DNA of 64,000 nt from Polaribacter butkevichii (GTDB lineage: Bacteria; Bacteroidota; Bacteroidia; Flavobacteriales; Flavobacteriaceae): the NCBI RefSeq assembly GCF_038024105.1, contig NZ_CP150661.1, positions 3,501,501 through 3,565,500 of the forward strand, given 5' to 3'. The stretch's first letter is position 1. Each line of letters starts with the position of its first letter. This document shows positions 53,560 to 62,308 of the stretch, in pieces. The position numbers and the translations under genes were made by a program. The notes beneath the pieces were generated by a model. It saw nothing but the letters and a program-made list of their open reading frames with translations. It did not search any database and had not been told where the DNA came from.

Positions 53560-56500
53560 ATGAGAAAACCATTTTTAACTCTTTTTTTTAGTTTTTTAAT
53601 TCAAATAATTTCCGCTCAGAACAGTGCTTCTGTTCTTGCTTCTGGAGATTGGTTTAAGTTTTCGGTAGATACTACTGGCGTTTTTAAAATAGACAAAAAT
53701 CTATTGCAACAAATAGGCGTTTCTACCAATAACCTAAATCCAAAAAAAATTCGTATTTATGGTAATGGAGGAAGTCTTTTACCTGTTTTAAATGCTGATG
53801 ATAGGTATGGTGGATTGCAAGAAAATGCTATTTATATAGAAGGTGAAAATGATGGAACTTTTGATAATGAAGACTATATTCTATTTTACGCTAAAGGTGC
53901 GCATGATTGGGTAGGGAAATCTGCATCTATAGTACGTCATAGACAAAATATTTATGATGATAATGCTTATTATTTTATTACTGTTTCTAATGAGGATGGA
54001 AAAAGAATTCAACCCAAAACGAGTATTACAAGTGTTGCTACATCGCAAATTACAACTTTTGATGATTATACTTTTTATGAAAAAGATGAAAGGAATTTAA
54101 TTGCTGCGGGTACTCAATGGTTTTTTAATACCGATTTTAATATAGAAAATACACAGAGTTTTAAAATTCCGTTTCCCAATTCGGTTTCAGGTGCTGTTAG
54201 CTTTATTAAAGTTAGAGGTGTTTCTACATCTATCGCTTCTTCTCAAATGAGTGTTAAGGTGAATGGAGTAGATCTTTACAACCTTAATTTTTCGGCAATA
54301 AGCGAAGTAGATAGAGCAAAAACATCAGAAAATAAAGGAAGTATATCAAATACTACAGATTTTTTTGACGTAAGTATTACCTACGATAATAAAGGAAATC
54401 CGTCTGCTACTGCTTTTTTAGACTATATAGAAATTGTTGGTAAAAAAGAATTAATTGCTAATGGAAATCAATTTTCATTTAGAAGTTTTGAGCAGGCAAA
54501 TTCAACCGGAGTTGTAGAGTATCAAATAGAAAATAATTCAAATATTTTTCAAGTTTGGGATGTGTCTAATCATTTAGATCCTAAAAACATTAGTAATCAA
54601 GGTACCGGAAATAATTTTAATTTTAAAGAAAATGGTGGTGATTTAAAAGAATTTATCGTTTTAAATCAGAATGATTATTATATACCTAAAACATTGCGAA
54701 ACAGTCGTGTAGTTAATCAAAATTTACATGGTTTAAAAGATATTAATTATCTTGTTATTACAAATTTAGATCTTTCTAGTGAAGCACAAAGAATGGCAGA
54801 TTATCATCAAGAGAACTCCAGCTTAACAACAAAAGTAGTTTTGTTAGATGAAATTTATAATGAATTTTCTTCAGGATCTAAAGATATTACGGGAATTAGA
54901 GATTTTTTAAAGCATTTATATACAACCAATTCATCTGAAGATAAAAAACTAAAATATGTTTGTTTCTTTGGCGATTCTTCTTACGATTATAAAGATAGAA
55001 TTTCGGGAAATAATAATATTGTTCCTGTAAAATTATCTGAAAGTAGTTTTAATTTAGCTAGTTCTTGGGTTACAGATGATTTTTTTGTAATGTTAGATGA
55101 TAACGAGGGAACTATGAATTCAGGTAGTCATACCATTGATGTTGCTTCTAGTAGAATTCCGGTTTCTACCATTTCGGAAGCCAAAATAGCTGTTGATAAA
55201 ATTTTAAGTTATTACAGTAAAGATGCTCTTGGAGATTGGCGAAATACAATAACCCTCTTAGCAGATGATATAGATGCTGTAGGAGAAGAAGTTTTACAAG
55301 AAGGTGTAGAGTCTATTGCAGATGAAATAACAGATAAAAAGCAGGTTTTTAATATTAATAAAATTTATTTAAATGCCTTTGTACAAGAGAGTTCTTCTGG
55401 TGGAGAACGATATCCGGAAGTTAATGAGGCAATTACAAATGCAATAGAAAAAGGAACATTGGTTTTCGATTATTTTGGTCATGGAGGAGAAGATGGTTTT
55501 GCATCAGAAAAAATATTAGAAAAACCACAAATTCAAGCTTTTAACAACCCTAATACCTTGCCGCTTTTAATAACCGTTACTTGCGATTTTTCAAGATTTG
55601 ATAACCCTAATAGAATTACAGCAGGAGAACTTACTTTTTTAAATGATAAAGGTGGTGCAGCTAGTATGATAACAACTACAAGAGAAGTGTATATTTCTAC
55701 AGGTCAGTTGTTTAATGAAGATTTAATTCGTGTTTTATTAGCCTTTAATGATGAGGATTTATCTGTTGCAGAATCTTTAATGAAAACTAAAAATAATTTC
55801 TCGAGCACACAAAAATTCTTTATTTTTCATTTTGGAGATCCAGCAATGAAATTAGCAATTCCAAAACCAAATGTTCGTATTACCGAAATGAATGGTAAAG
55901 ATATTTCTCAATTAGATACCTTAAAAGCATTATCTAAAGTCCATTTTAAAGGAGTAGTTTTAGATGATAAAAACGAGGTGTTACCAGATTTTAACGGTAC
56001 CTTATCTACTACTGTTTTTGATAAATCTATAGATAGAACTACGTTAGATAATGATGGTTTTGGAAAAACTATGTCTTTTGATTTACAAAACAGTAAAATT
56101 TTTAGAGGAGAATCTACAGTTACAAATGGCGAGTTCGAGTTTGATTTTATTGTGCCAAAGGATATAAAAATTGCCTACGGTAAAGGAAAGTTAAGTTTTT
56201 ATGTTAATAATAAAGAGGTAGATAAAGCAGGTTATAATGTAGATGTTGTTGTTGGAGGTATCGATGAGAATGCACCAGACGATACGGTTGGCCCAGAAAT
56301 AAAACTCTATATGAATGATGAGTCTTTTATTGATGGAGGAAACACCAACAGTTCACCTAATTTAATTGCTGTTTTATCTGATGCTAGCGGAATTAATACT
56401 TCTATTACAGCGGTAGACCATGATATTGTTGGTATTTTAGATGGTGACACCACCAACCCAATTATACTAAATGATTTTTATAAAACAGAACTTAACGATT

Positions 56501-56946
56501 TTACTAAAGGTAAAGTAACGTATACATTAAGAGATTTAGAGGTTGGGCCACATACTTTAAAGATAAAAGTTTGGGATACATACAATAATTCATCAGAATT
56601 AACGTTAAATTTCGTGGTTGTAAGTGATACAATCTTAAATTTAGAAAATGTTTTAAATTACCCAAACCCTTTTGTAAATTACACACAGTTTTGGTTTAAT
56701 CACAACAAACCTAATGAAAACCTAGAAGTGCAAGTTCAAATATTTACGGTTTCGGGTAAATTAATAAAAACAATAAACCAAAACATACCAAACGCAGAAA
56801 CGTTGGTAAGAAGTATTACTTGGAATGGTTTAGACGATTTTGGGAACAAAATAGGAAAAGGCGTTTATGTTTATAAATTAAAAGTAAAATCAACAGAAAG
56901 TAATCTAGTGGCAGAGAAGTATGAAAAATTAGTAATACTTCAATAA
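53560..56946 (+). CDS. porU: Type IX secretion system sortase PorU
   Basis: Cell-surface gingipain-like (C25) peptidase that removes C-terminal sorting domains and attaches cargo on the outer membrane. The protein has 1128 residues from ATG 53560, chosen because it begins a clean signal peptide (MRKPFLTLFFSFLIQIISAQ); the frame extends 7 codons further to a TTG. The catalytic pair is visible: His641 in YFGHGGEDG and Cys675 in TVTCDFSRF. The C-terminus is itself a sorting-type domain (NYPNPF... to KLVILQ), which PorU keeps uncleaved. PorV, its outer-membrane partner, is encoded next, 43 bp downstream. Confidence 0.95.
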   Translation: MRKPFLTLFFSFLIQIISAQNSASVLASGDWFKFSVDTTGVFKIDKNLLQQIGVSTNNLNPKKIRIYGNGGSLLPVLNADDRYGGLQENAIYIEGENDGTFDNEDYILFYAKGAHDWVGKSASIVRHRQNIYDDNAYYFITVSNEDGKRIQPKTSITSVATSQITTFDDYTFYEKDERNLIAAGTQWFFNTDFNIENTQSFKIPFPNSVSGAVSFIKVRGVSTSIASSQMSVKVNGVDLYNLNFSAISEVDRAKTSENKGSISNTTDFFDVSITYDNKGNPSATAFLDYIEIVGKKELIANGNQFSFRSFEQANSTGVVEYQIENNSNIFQVWDVSNHLDPKNISNQGTGNNFNFKENGGDLKEFIVLNQNDYYIPKTLRNSRVVNQNLHGLKDINYLVITNLDLSSEAQRMADYHQENSSLTTKVVLLDEIYNEFSSGSKDITGIRDFLKHLYTTNSSEDKKLKYVCFFGDSSYDYKDRISGNNNIVPVKLSESSFNLASSWVTDDFFVMLDDNEGTMNSGSHTIDVASSRIPVSTISEAKIAVDKILSYYSKDALGDWRNTITLLADDIDAVGEEVLQEGVESIADEITDKKQVFNINKIYLNAFVQESSSGGERYPEVNEAITNAIEKGTLVFDYFGHGGEDGFASEKILEKPQIQAFNNPNTLPLLITVTCDFSRFDNPNRITAGELTFLNDKGGAASMITTTREVYISTGQLFNEDLIRVLLAFNDEDLSVAESLMKTKNNFSSTQKFFIFHFGDPAMKLAIPKPNVRITEMNGKDISQLDTLKALSKVHFKGVVLDDKNEVLPDFNGTLSTTVFDKSIDRTTLDNDGFGKTMSFDLQNSKIFRGESTVTNGEFEFDFIVPKDIKIAYGKGKLSFYVNNKEVDKAGYNVDVVVGGIDENAPDDTVGPEIKLYMNDESFIDGGNTNSSPNLIAVLSDASGINTSITAVDHDIVGILDGDTTNPIILNDFYKTELNDFTKGKVTYTLRDLEVGPHTLKIKVWDTYNNSSELTLNFVVVSDTILNLENVLNYPNPFVNYTQFWFNHNKPNENLEVQVQIFTVSGKLIKTINQNIPNAETLVRSITWNGLDDFGNKIGKGVYVYKLKVKSTESNLVAEKYEKLVILQ

Positions 56947-56989
56947 AAATTAGATATTTGTCAAATAAAAATCAGAATAAAGAAATCAA

Positions 56990-58144
56990 ATGAAAAAATT
57001 AGGAATCTATTTTATATTGTGTGCGTTTGTAACTATAAAGACAACTGCACAAACAGAAATAAACACCGATAATATTGGAGGTATTACAACTGCTGTACCA
57101 TTCTTACTAATAACACCAGATGCAAGAGCAGGTGGTATGGGAGATGTAGGAGTTGCAACTTCTGCAGATGCTTTTTCTTTGTTTCATAATGCGGCAAAAA
57201 TGACGTTTAGTAACAGACAAGTTAAAGCGGGTATTACGTACTCACCTTGGTTACGTAATTTAACCGATGATATTTTTACAGGAAGTGCATCTTACATGAA
57301 CCGTTTTAGTGATAGAGCAGCTTGGGGTGCCGATTTAAAATATTTTTCTTTAGGTCAGATAGATTTAACAAACTCAGATGGTAGTGATAATGGAACAATT
57401 AACCCAAATGAATTAGCATTTACAGGTGCATATGCACTAAAGTTAAGCGAAACATTTTCTATGGGAGTAGGTTTAAAATATGTTAGATCTAATTTAACTT
57501 TTAATGGAACAAATAGTACATTAAGACCTATAAATTCTTTTGCAGTTGATGTTTCTGGATATTACCAGTCTTTAGAAGAAAACTACGGTAACTTTAATGG
57601 TAGATATAGATTAGGATTTAATATTGCTAATATTGGGCCAAAGGTTTCTTACAGTCCAGGAAGCGAAGATTTTATTCCTACCAATTTAAAATTAGGGGGT
57701 GGGTTTGATTTTATTTTAGATGATTATAATACCATTTCTACAACATTAGAATTTACAAAATTATTAGTACCAACTCCACCAATTAGAGACAATGATGGTA
57801 ATATTGTAGAAGGTGAAGACGATAATGTTGGTTGGGTAAGCGGAATTTTTCAATCTTTTGGAGACGCTCCAGGCGGATTTAGCGAAGAAATAAAAGAATT
57901 TACTTATGCTTTAGGGGCAGAGTATTTATATAACAATGCCTTTGCTTTAAGAGGAGGTTATTTTCATGAAAGTCAAGAGAAAGGAAATAGACAATATTTT
58001 ACATTAGGTGGTGGGTTTAAAACCAATGCATTAAATGTAGATTTGTCTTATTTAATTAATGCTTCTGATGTAAATAATCCACTAGAAAACTCTTTACGTT
58101 TTTCATTATCATTTGATTTAGGTGAAGTTTTTGATGATTATTAA
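56990..58144 (+). CDS. porV: Type IX secretion outer-membrane protein PorV
   Basis: Outer-membrane beta-barrel shuttle that accepts cargo from the translocon and delivers it to PorU; FadL-like family. The 384-residue protein has a signal peptide of ~20 residues (ending TTAQ), the conserved LLITPDARAGGMGDVGVA stretch near 40-57 and aromatic/glycine-alternating strands to the C-terminus (SLRFSLSFDLGEVFDDY). It forms an operon with porU and is followed by a terminator. Expected cargo includes the sorting-domain protein encoded at 13429-16077. Confidence 0.95.
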   Translation: MKKLGIYFILCAFVTIKTTAQTEINTDNIGGITTAVPFLLITPDARAGGMGDVGVATSADAFSLFHNAAKMTFSNRQVKAGITYSPWLRNLTDDIFTGSASYMNRFSDRAAWGADLKYFSLGQIDLTNSDGSDNGTINPNELAFTGAYALKLSETFSMGVGLKYVRSNLTFNGTNSTLRPINSFAVDVSGYYQSLEENYGNFNGRYRLGFNIANIGPKVSYSPGSEDFIPTNLKLGGGFDFILDDYNTISTTLEFTKLLVPTPPIRDNDGNIVEGEDDNVGWVSGIFQSFGDAPGGFSEEIKEFTYALGAEYLYNNAFALRGGYFHESQEKGNRQYFTLGGGFKTNALNVDLSYLINASDVNNPLENSLRFSLSFDLGEVFDDY

Positions 58145-58181
58145 AAAGTCAATTATTTTTAGTAAGTTTATAACAATATTT

Positions 58182-58210
58182 AAAAGCAGTCAAATAAGGC
58201 TGCTTTTTTT
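58182..58210 (+). terminator. Intrinsic terminator after porV
   Basis: An 8-bp stem (58182-58189 with 58200-58207) with a 10-nt loop, followed by a T run. It lies 37 bp after the porV stop and ends 16 bp before the cdd ATG. Confidence 0.75.
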
Positions 58211-58225
58211 GACGAACAGATTTTT

Positions 58226-58708
58226 ATGAGAAAAATTGAAGTTTCAACATCTGCAACTATTTATACCGATATTTCAGAACTTTCTGAAGAAGACAATATG
58301 TTAATGCATAAAGCCATTGAAGCTAGAAAAAAAGCATACGCACCGTATTCTAAATTTAATGTAGGGGCTGCTTTGTTGTTAGATAATGGAGAAATAGTTT
58401 TAGGTAATAACCAAGAAAGTGCAGCATATCCTTCTGGTATGTGTGCAGAAAGAGTTGCTATTTGGAAAGCAGGTTCAACGTATCCTGATATGAAAATTAA
58501 GAAATTAGCAATTACAGCAAGTTCTACCATTACCAACGTAAACAAACCAATAGGTCCTTGTGGAGCTTGTAGGCAAACCTTATCTGAGTATGAAATCAAT
58601 CAAAAAGAACCCTTTAAAGTACTTTTTATGGGAGAAGTAGGTGAAGTTGTTGTAACAGAATCTCTACTTTCTTTATTACCTTTTTCGTTTGATAGTAAAT
58701 ACTTGTAG
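58226..58708 (+). CDS. cdd: Cytidine deaminase
   Basis: Zinc enzyme deaminating cytidine and deoxycytidine to the uridine forms, 160 residues. The substrate part YAPYSKFNVGAALL is near residues 37-50. The zinc site has Cys and the catalytic Glu in GMCAERVAIWKA near 71-82, and PCGACRQTLSEY near 111-122. Having Cys rather than His in the first zinc motif marks the tetrameric, homologous-to-Bacillus class. It lies after the porV terminator and is expressed separately or by read-through. Confidence 0.94.
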   Translation: MRKIEVSTSATIYTDISELSEEDNMLMHKAIEARKKAYAPYSKFNVGAALLLDNGEIVLGNNQESAAYPSGMCAERVAIWKAGSTYPDMKIKKLAITASSTITNVNKPIGPCGACRQTLSEYEINQKEPFKVLFMGEVGEVVVTESLLSLLPFSFDSKYL

Positions 58709-58859
58709 TTTTTTTAGGGCGTTTTAACAGGCTTTCCACTATATCTTTTTATGCAGCATTTAGATTAGCTTATTTTGCTAAAAAAAAATGAATTAATTAC
58801 AAAAAAAGATAAAGAATAAAAGGGAAGCATAAAAAGGATGCCGTTTCAATCCCTAACGC

Positions 58860-58882
58860 AAACAGTAAATGATACTGTTTTT
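58860..58882 (+). terminator. Weak terminator-like hairpin downstream of cdd
   Basis: An 8-bp stem (58860-58867 with 58873-58880), 5-nt loop, and a short T run. It is 150 bp after the cdd stop, so it may end that transcript. Confidence 0.35.
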
Positions 58883-58902
58883 AGAATCTTACCTTGTCTT
58901 TT

Positions 58903-58929
58903 CCTGCAAGGTTTTAAGAACCTTGTAGG
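58903..58929. repeat. Inverted repeat of the 'AACCTTG...CAAGGTT' kind
   Basis: An 11-bp near-perfect inverted repeat (58903-58913 with 58919-58929, one G-U pair, 5-nt loop), preceded by a partial extra copy (ACCTTG at 58891-58896). The shape is that of short dispersed palindromes common in Flavobacteriaceae intergenic DNA; only one clear copy is present in this window. Confidence 0.5.
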
Positions 58930-58966
58930 TGTGTGTTCTTAGGAAAATAATAAAACTAAATTGTAT

Positions 58967-59347
58967 ATGAAACCAGATATTTCTTCAAGAAAAGACATCA
59001 AATTGATCATTACAAAATTTTATGATTTATTATTGGCAGACAAAAAAATGATTCCTTTTTTTGAGGATATTGTTGCCCAAAATCATTTAGAAGAGCATTT
59101 AAATGTGATTTCTGATTTCTGGAATGATATTCTTTTTGATACAAATACTTATGCTAATAATGTGATGAAAAAGCATCTCGATAAAAACGTTTTTGTAGCT
59201 TTTAAGAAAGAGCATTTTACCATTTGGATATCGTATTTATTTGAAACTATTGATGCTAATTTTGAAGGAGAAAATGTACATAACATGAAAAATAGAGCAA
59301 GGTCTATTGCCACTGTTATGGAACTAAAACTGGGTATTTATCAATAA
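58967..59347 (+). CDS. Group III truncated hemoglobin
   Basis: Small heme protein of 126 residues, cytoplasmic, of the group III truncated globins seen in Campylobacter (Ctb) and Bacteroidota. Family features are the KPDISSRKDIKLIITKFYD start, the FWNDILFDTNTYANN helix, KKHLDKN, and the FKKEHFTIWISYLFETID stretch holding the presumed heme-ligand histidine (~residue 86). Glycine motifs of groups I and II are absent, as expected for group III. ATG 58967 was chosen over the TTG two codons earlier. Physiological role (oxygen or nitric-oxide chemistry) is not known. Confidence 0.88.
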   Translation: MKPDISSRKDIKLIITKFYDLLLADKKMIPFFEDIVAQNHLEEHLNVISDFWNDILFDTNTYANNVMKKHLDKNVFVAFKKEHFTIWISYLFETIDANFEGENVHNMKNRARSIATVMELKLGIYQ

Positions 59348-59457
59348 AAATAAACACTAATTTTTTAAGTTTTTCTTAATAAATAATAGCTTTGAATATC
59401 ATTAAAAAAACACAAATTTTAGTGTGGTTTATAGCGAATTTTGTATTTTAGAGGGCT

Positions 59458-59465
59458 TATATTTG
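59458..59465 (+). promoter_or_regulatory. Probable -7 box for the KAS III-like gene
   Basis: TATATTTG, an exact consensus match, 26 bp before the ATG at 59492. The nearest TTTG (59440-59443) is only 14 bp upstream, so the -33 element is uncertain. Confidence 0.5.
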
Positions 59466-59491
59466 CAATAAAATAATATTTAATATCAATT

Positions 59492-60556
59492 ATGATTTCA
59501 TCAAAAATAATAGGAACAGGAACATTTATTCCTTCTATAAAAAAAGAAAATAAAGATTTCTTAAATGAACACTTTTTAAACGAAGATGGGTCATCTTTTG
59601 ATTCTGATAATGATGTAATTATTGAAAAATTTAAAGCAATTACTGGTATTGAAGAAAGGCGGTATGCAAAACCAGAATATAACTCTTCTGATTTGGCATA
59701 CTTTGCAGCTCAAAAAGCTATTGATGATGCTAATATTAATCAAGAAGAATTAGATTATATTATTATTGCTCATAATTTTGGAGACGTAAAAGTAGGTGCT
59801 GTACAAAGTGATATGTTACCAAGTTTGGCAACTAGAGTTAAACATAAATTGGGTATAGAAAACCCTAACTGTGTTGCGTATGATATCCTTTTTGGTTGCC
59901 CTGGTTGGATAGAAGCAACCATACAAGCCCATGCATTTATTAAAGCAGGAATGGCTAAAAAATGTTTGGTTATTGGTTCTGAAACTTTGTCTAGAGTAGT
60001 AGATAGATATGATAGAGATTCTATGATTTTTAGTGATGGGGCAGGAGCTTGTATTTTAGAAGCAACAGAAGAAGCTAATGTTGGTATTTTAAGTCATGCA
60101 ACGCAAACTTTTGCAAAAGACGAAGCCTTTTATTTACATTATGGAAGTACTTTTAATAAAGAAGAAAACCAAGATGTACAATATATTAAAATGTTAGGTA
60201 GAAAAATTTATGAATTTGCCTTGGTTCATGTGCCTGCTGCAATGAAATTTGCTTTAGATAATGCAGGTGTAGAAATAGATGATGTTAAAAAAATATTCAT
60301 TCACCAAGCCAATGAAAAAATGGATGAGGCTATTATGAAACGTTTCTTTAGATTGTTTAAAAAGAAAGTTCCAGAAGGAATAATGCCTTTAAGTATTCGT
60401 AAATTAGGAAATAGTTCTGTGGCAACCGTACCTACATTATTAGACTTAGTTTTAAAAGGTGAAATTGAAAATCAAGAAGTAAATAAAGGTGATGTTGTTA
60501 TTTTTGCTTCCGTTGGAGCAGGAATGAATATCAACGCAATTGTTTATAGGTTTTAG
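59492..60556 (+). CDS. 3-oxoacyl-ACP synthase III family protein
   Basis: Thiolase-fold condensing enzyme of 354 residues. The catalytic triad of the KAS III family is present: Cys136 in DILFGCPGW, His271 in IFIHQANEKMD and Asn307 in LGNSSVATVP. It begins SKIIGTGTFIPSI. Compared with housekeeping FabH (~330 residues) it is longer and has insertions near 195-225, matching a second FabH-like group frequent in Flavobacteriia. That group's acyl substrate is not settled, so I give no gene symbol. It has its own promoter box and stands alone before guaA. Confidence 0.88.
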   Translation: MISSKIIGTGTFIPSIKKENKDFLNEHFLNEDGSSFDSDNDVIIEKFKAITGIEERRYAKPEYNSSDLAYFAAQKAIDDANINQEELDYIIIAHNFGDVKVGAVQSDMLPSLATRVKHKLGIENPNCVAYDILFGCPGWIEATIQAHAFIKAGMAKKCLVIGSETLSRVVDRYDRDSMIFSDGAGACILEATEEANVGILSHATQTFAKDEAFYLHYGSTFNKEENQDVQYIKMLGRKIYEFALVHVPAAMKFALDNAGVEIDDVKKIFIHQANEKMDEAIMKRFFRLFKKKVPEGIMPLSIRKLGNSSVATVPTLLDLVLKGEIENQEVNKGDVVIFASVGAGMNINAIVYRF

Positions 60557-60756
60557 TAGAAGCCTTTAGCGGTTTATAACATTTTTTATTTTTTTAGAGG
60601 ATTTTACAAAAAAAAAACGAACATTTTGTTTAGAAATTAACGCAGAATGTTAAGTGATATTCTTGTGTTTTTCTATCAAATTATAGAGAAATAGTAACGT
60701 TTTCTAATTGGTGATAAAAAATATGAATTTCAGTGTTAAAATTTAATCTGAAATAG

Positions 60757-60764
60757 TATTTTTG
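60757..60764 (+). promoter_or_regulatory. Probable -7 box immediately before guaA
   Basis: TATTTTTG matches TAnnTTTG and ends only 3 bp before the guaA ATG. If used, transcription would begin at or very near the start codon, giving a leaderless message. No clear -33 TTTG is seen. Confidence 0.4.
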
Positions 60765-60767
60765 CGC

Positions 60768-62303
60768 ATGCAACAACACAACGTACTTATTTTAGATTTC
60801 GGGTCGCAATACACACAGTTAATTGCGAGAAGAGTAAGAGAATTAAACATTTATTGTGAAATTCATCCTTATAACCATCCACCAAAAAATCAAGCAGAGT
60901 TTAAAGCGGTTATCTTATCCGGAAGCCCAAATTCTGTAAGAGGAGAAAATGTTTTACATCCAGATTTATCAGAAATTAGAGGAAAAAAACCTGTTTTAGC
61001 AGTTTGCTATGGTGCACAATACCTAGCCCATTTTGCTGGCGGACAAGTGGCTCCTTCTAATACAAGAGAATATGGTAGAGCAAATTTATCGTACATAAAA
61101 AGCGATGAAACTTTCTTTGAAAACATTTCTACTGGAAGTCAGGTTTGGATGAGTCACTCAGACACAATTAAAGAATTGCCAACTAATGGAGAATTGTTAG
61201 CTAGCACAAAAGACGTAGAAAATGCGGCTTATAAAATTAAAGGCGAAGAAACTTTTGCCATTCAATTTCACCCAGAAGTATATCATTCTAAAGATGGTAA
61301 ACAAATTTTAGAAAACTTTTTAGTAAAGATTGCAGGAGTAGCACAAACCTGGACACCAGATTCTTTTGTAGAAAGTACTGTAGCCTCTATAAGAGAAAAA
61401 GTAGGCAACGATAAAGTTGTTTTAGGGCTTTCTGGAGGTGTAGATTCTTCTGTAGCAGCAGTTTTGTTAAACAAAGCAATTGGTAAAAACCTATACTGTA
61501 TTTTTGTAAATAACGGACTTTTACGTAAAAATGAGTTCGAAACTGTATTAAAAAGATACGAAGGCATGGGATTAAACGTTAAAGGTGTAGATGCATCGGC
61601 ACGTTTTTTGAAAGCCTTAGAAGGATTAACCGATCCAGAAAAGAAAAGAAAAGCAATTGGAAATGCCTTTATAGAGGTTTTTGATGATGAAGCTCATAAA
61701 ATTACAGATGTAACTTGGTTAGCACAAGGAACTATTTATCCCGATGTTATTGAGTCTGTTTCTGTAAATGGAGGTCCATCTGCAACTATTAAAAGTCATC
61801 ATAATGTAGGAGGTTTACCAGATTTTATGAAATTAAAAATTGTAGAACCTTTAAAAATGATTTTTAAAGATGAGGTAAGAAGAGTAGGTGCTTCTATGGG
61901 GATAGATCCAGAATTATTAGGACGTCATCCTTTTCCTGGTCCAGGTTTAGGAATCCGTATTTTAGGAGATATTACAGCAGAAAAGGTGCGTATTTTACAA
62001 GAAGTAGACGCTATTTTTGTAAACGGATTAAAAGAAGATGGTTTGTATGATAAAGTTTGGCAAGCTGGTGCTATGTTACTTCCTGTAAACTCTGTTGGAG
62101 TAATGGGAGATGAAAGAACATACGAAAAAGTTGTTGCTTTAAGAGCTGTAGAAAGTACAGACGGTATGACAGCAGATTGGGTAAATTTACCTTATGAGTT
62201 TTTACAAAAAACATCTAATAAAATTATAAATCAAGTAAAAGGTGTAAACAGAGTTGTATATGATATTAGCTCTAAACCACCTGCAACTATAGAATGGGAA
62301 TAA
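60768..62303 (+). CDS. guaA: GMP synthase (glutamine-hydrolysing)
   Basis: Converts XMP to GMP using ATP and glutamine in the cytoplasm, 511 residues. The N-terminal class I amidotransferase domain has [17 protein letters not shown] at the start, the catalytic Cys80 in [10 protein letters not shown] and the FHPEVYHS motif near 166-173. The ATP pyrophosphatase domain has the PP-loop [16 protein letters not shown] near 222-237, and the C-terminal dimerisation domain ends [12 protein letters not shown] 60768 was chosen; the TTG two codons upstream lies inside the -7 box. Confidence 0.97.
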   Translation: MQQHNVLILDFGSQYTQLIARRVRELNIYCEIHPYNHPPKNQAEFKAVILSGSPNSVRGENVLHPDLSEIRGKKPVLAVCYGAQYLAHFAGGQVAPSNTREYGRANLSYIKSDETFFENISTGSQVWMSHSDTIKELPTNGELLASTKDVENAAYKIKGEETFAIQFHPEVYHSKDGKQILENFLVKIAGVAQTWTPDSFVESTVASIREKVGNDKVVLGLSGGVDSSVAAVLLNKAIGKNLYCIFVNNGLLRKNEFETVLKRYEGMGLNVKGVDASARFLKALEGLTDPEKKRKAIGNAFIEVFDDEAHKITDVTWLAQGTIYPDVIESVSVNGGPSATIKSHHNVGGLPDFMKLKIVEPLKMIFKDEVRRVGASMGIDPELLGRHPFPGPGLGIRILGDITAEKVRILQEVDAIFVNGLKEDGLYDKVWQAGAMLLPVNSVGVMGDERTYEKVVALRAVESTDGMTADWVNLPYEFLQKTSNKIINQVKGVNRVVYDISSKPPATIEWE

Positions 62304-62308
62304 TGTAT

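Noticed and set aside
58261..58599. Minus-strand reading frame of 112 codons inside cdd
   Set aside because: It is antisense to the conserved zinc-site region of cytidine deaminase; the composition follows from the coding strand.
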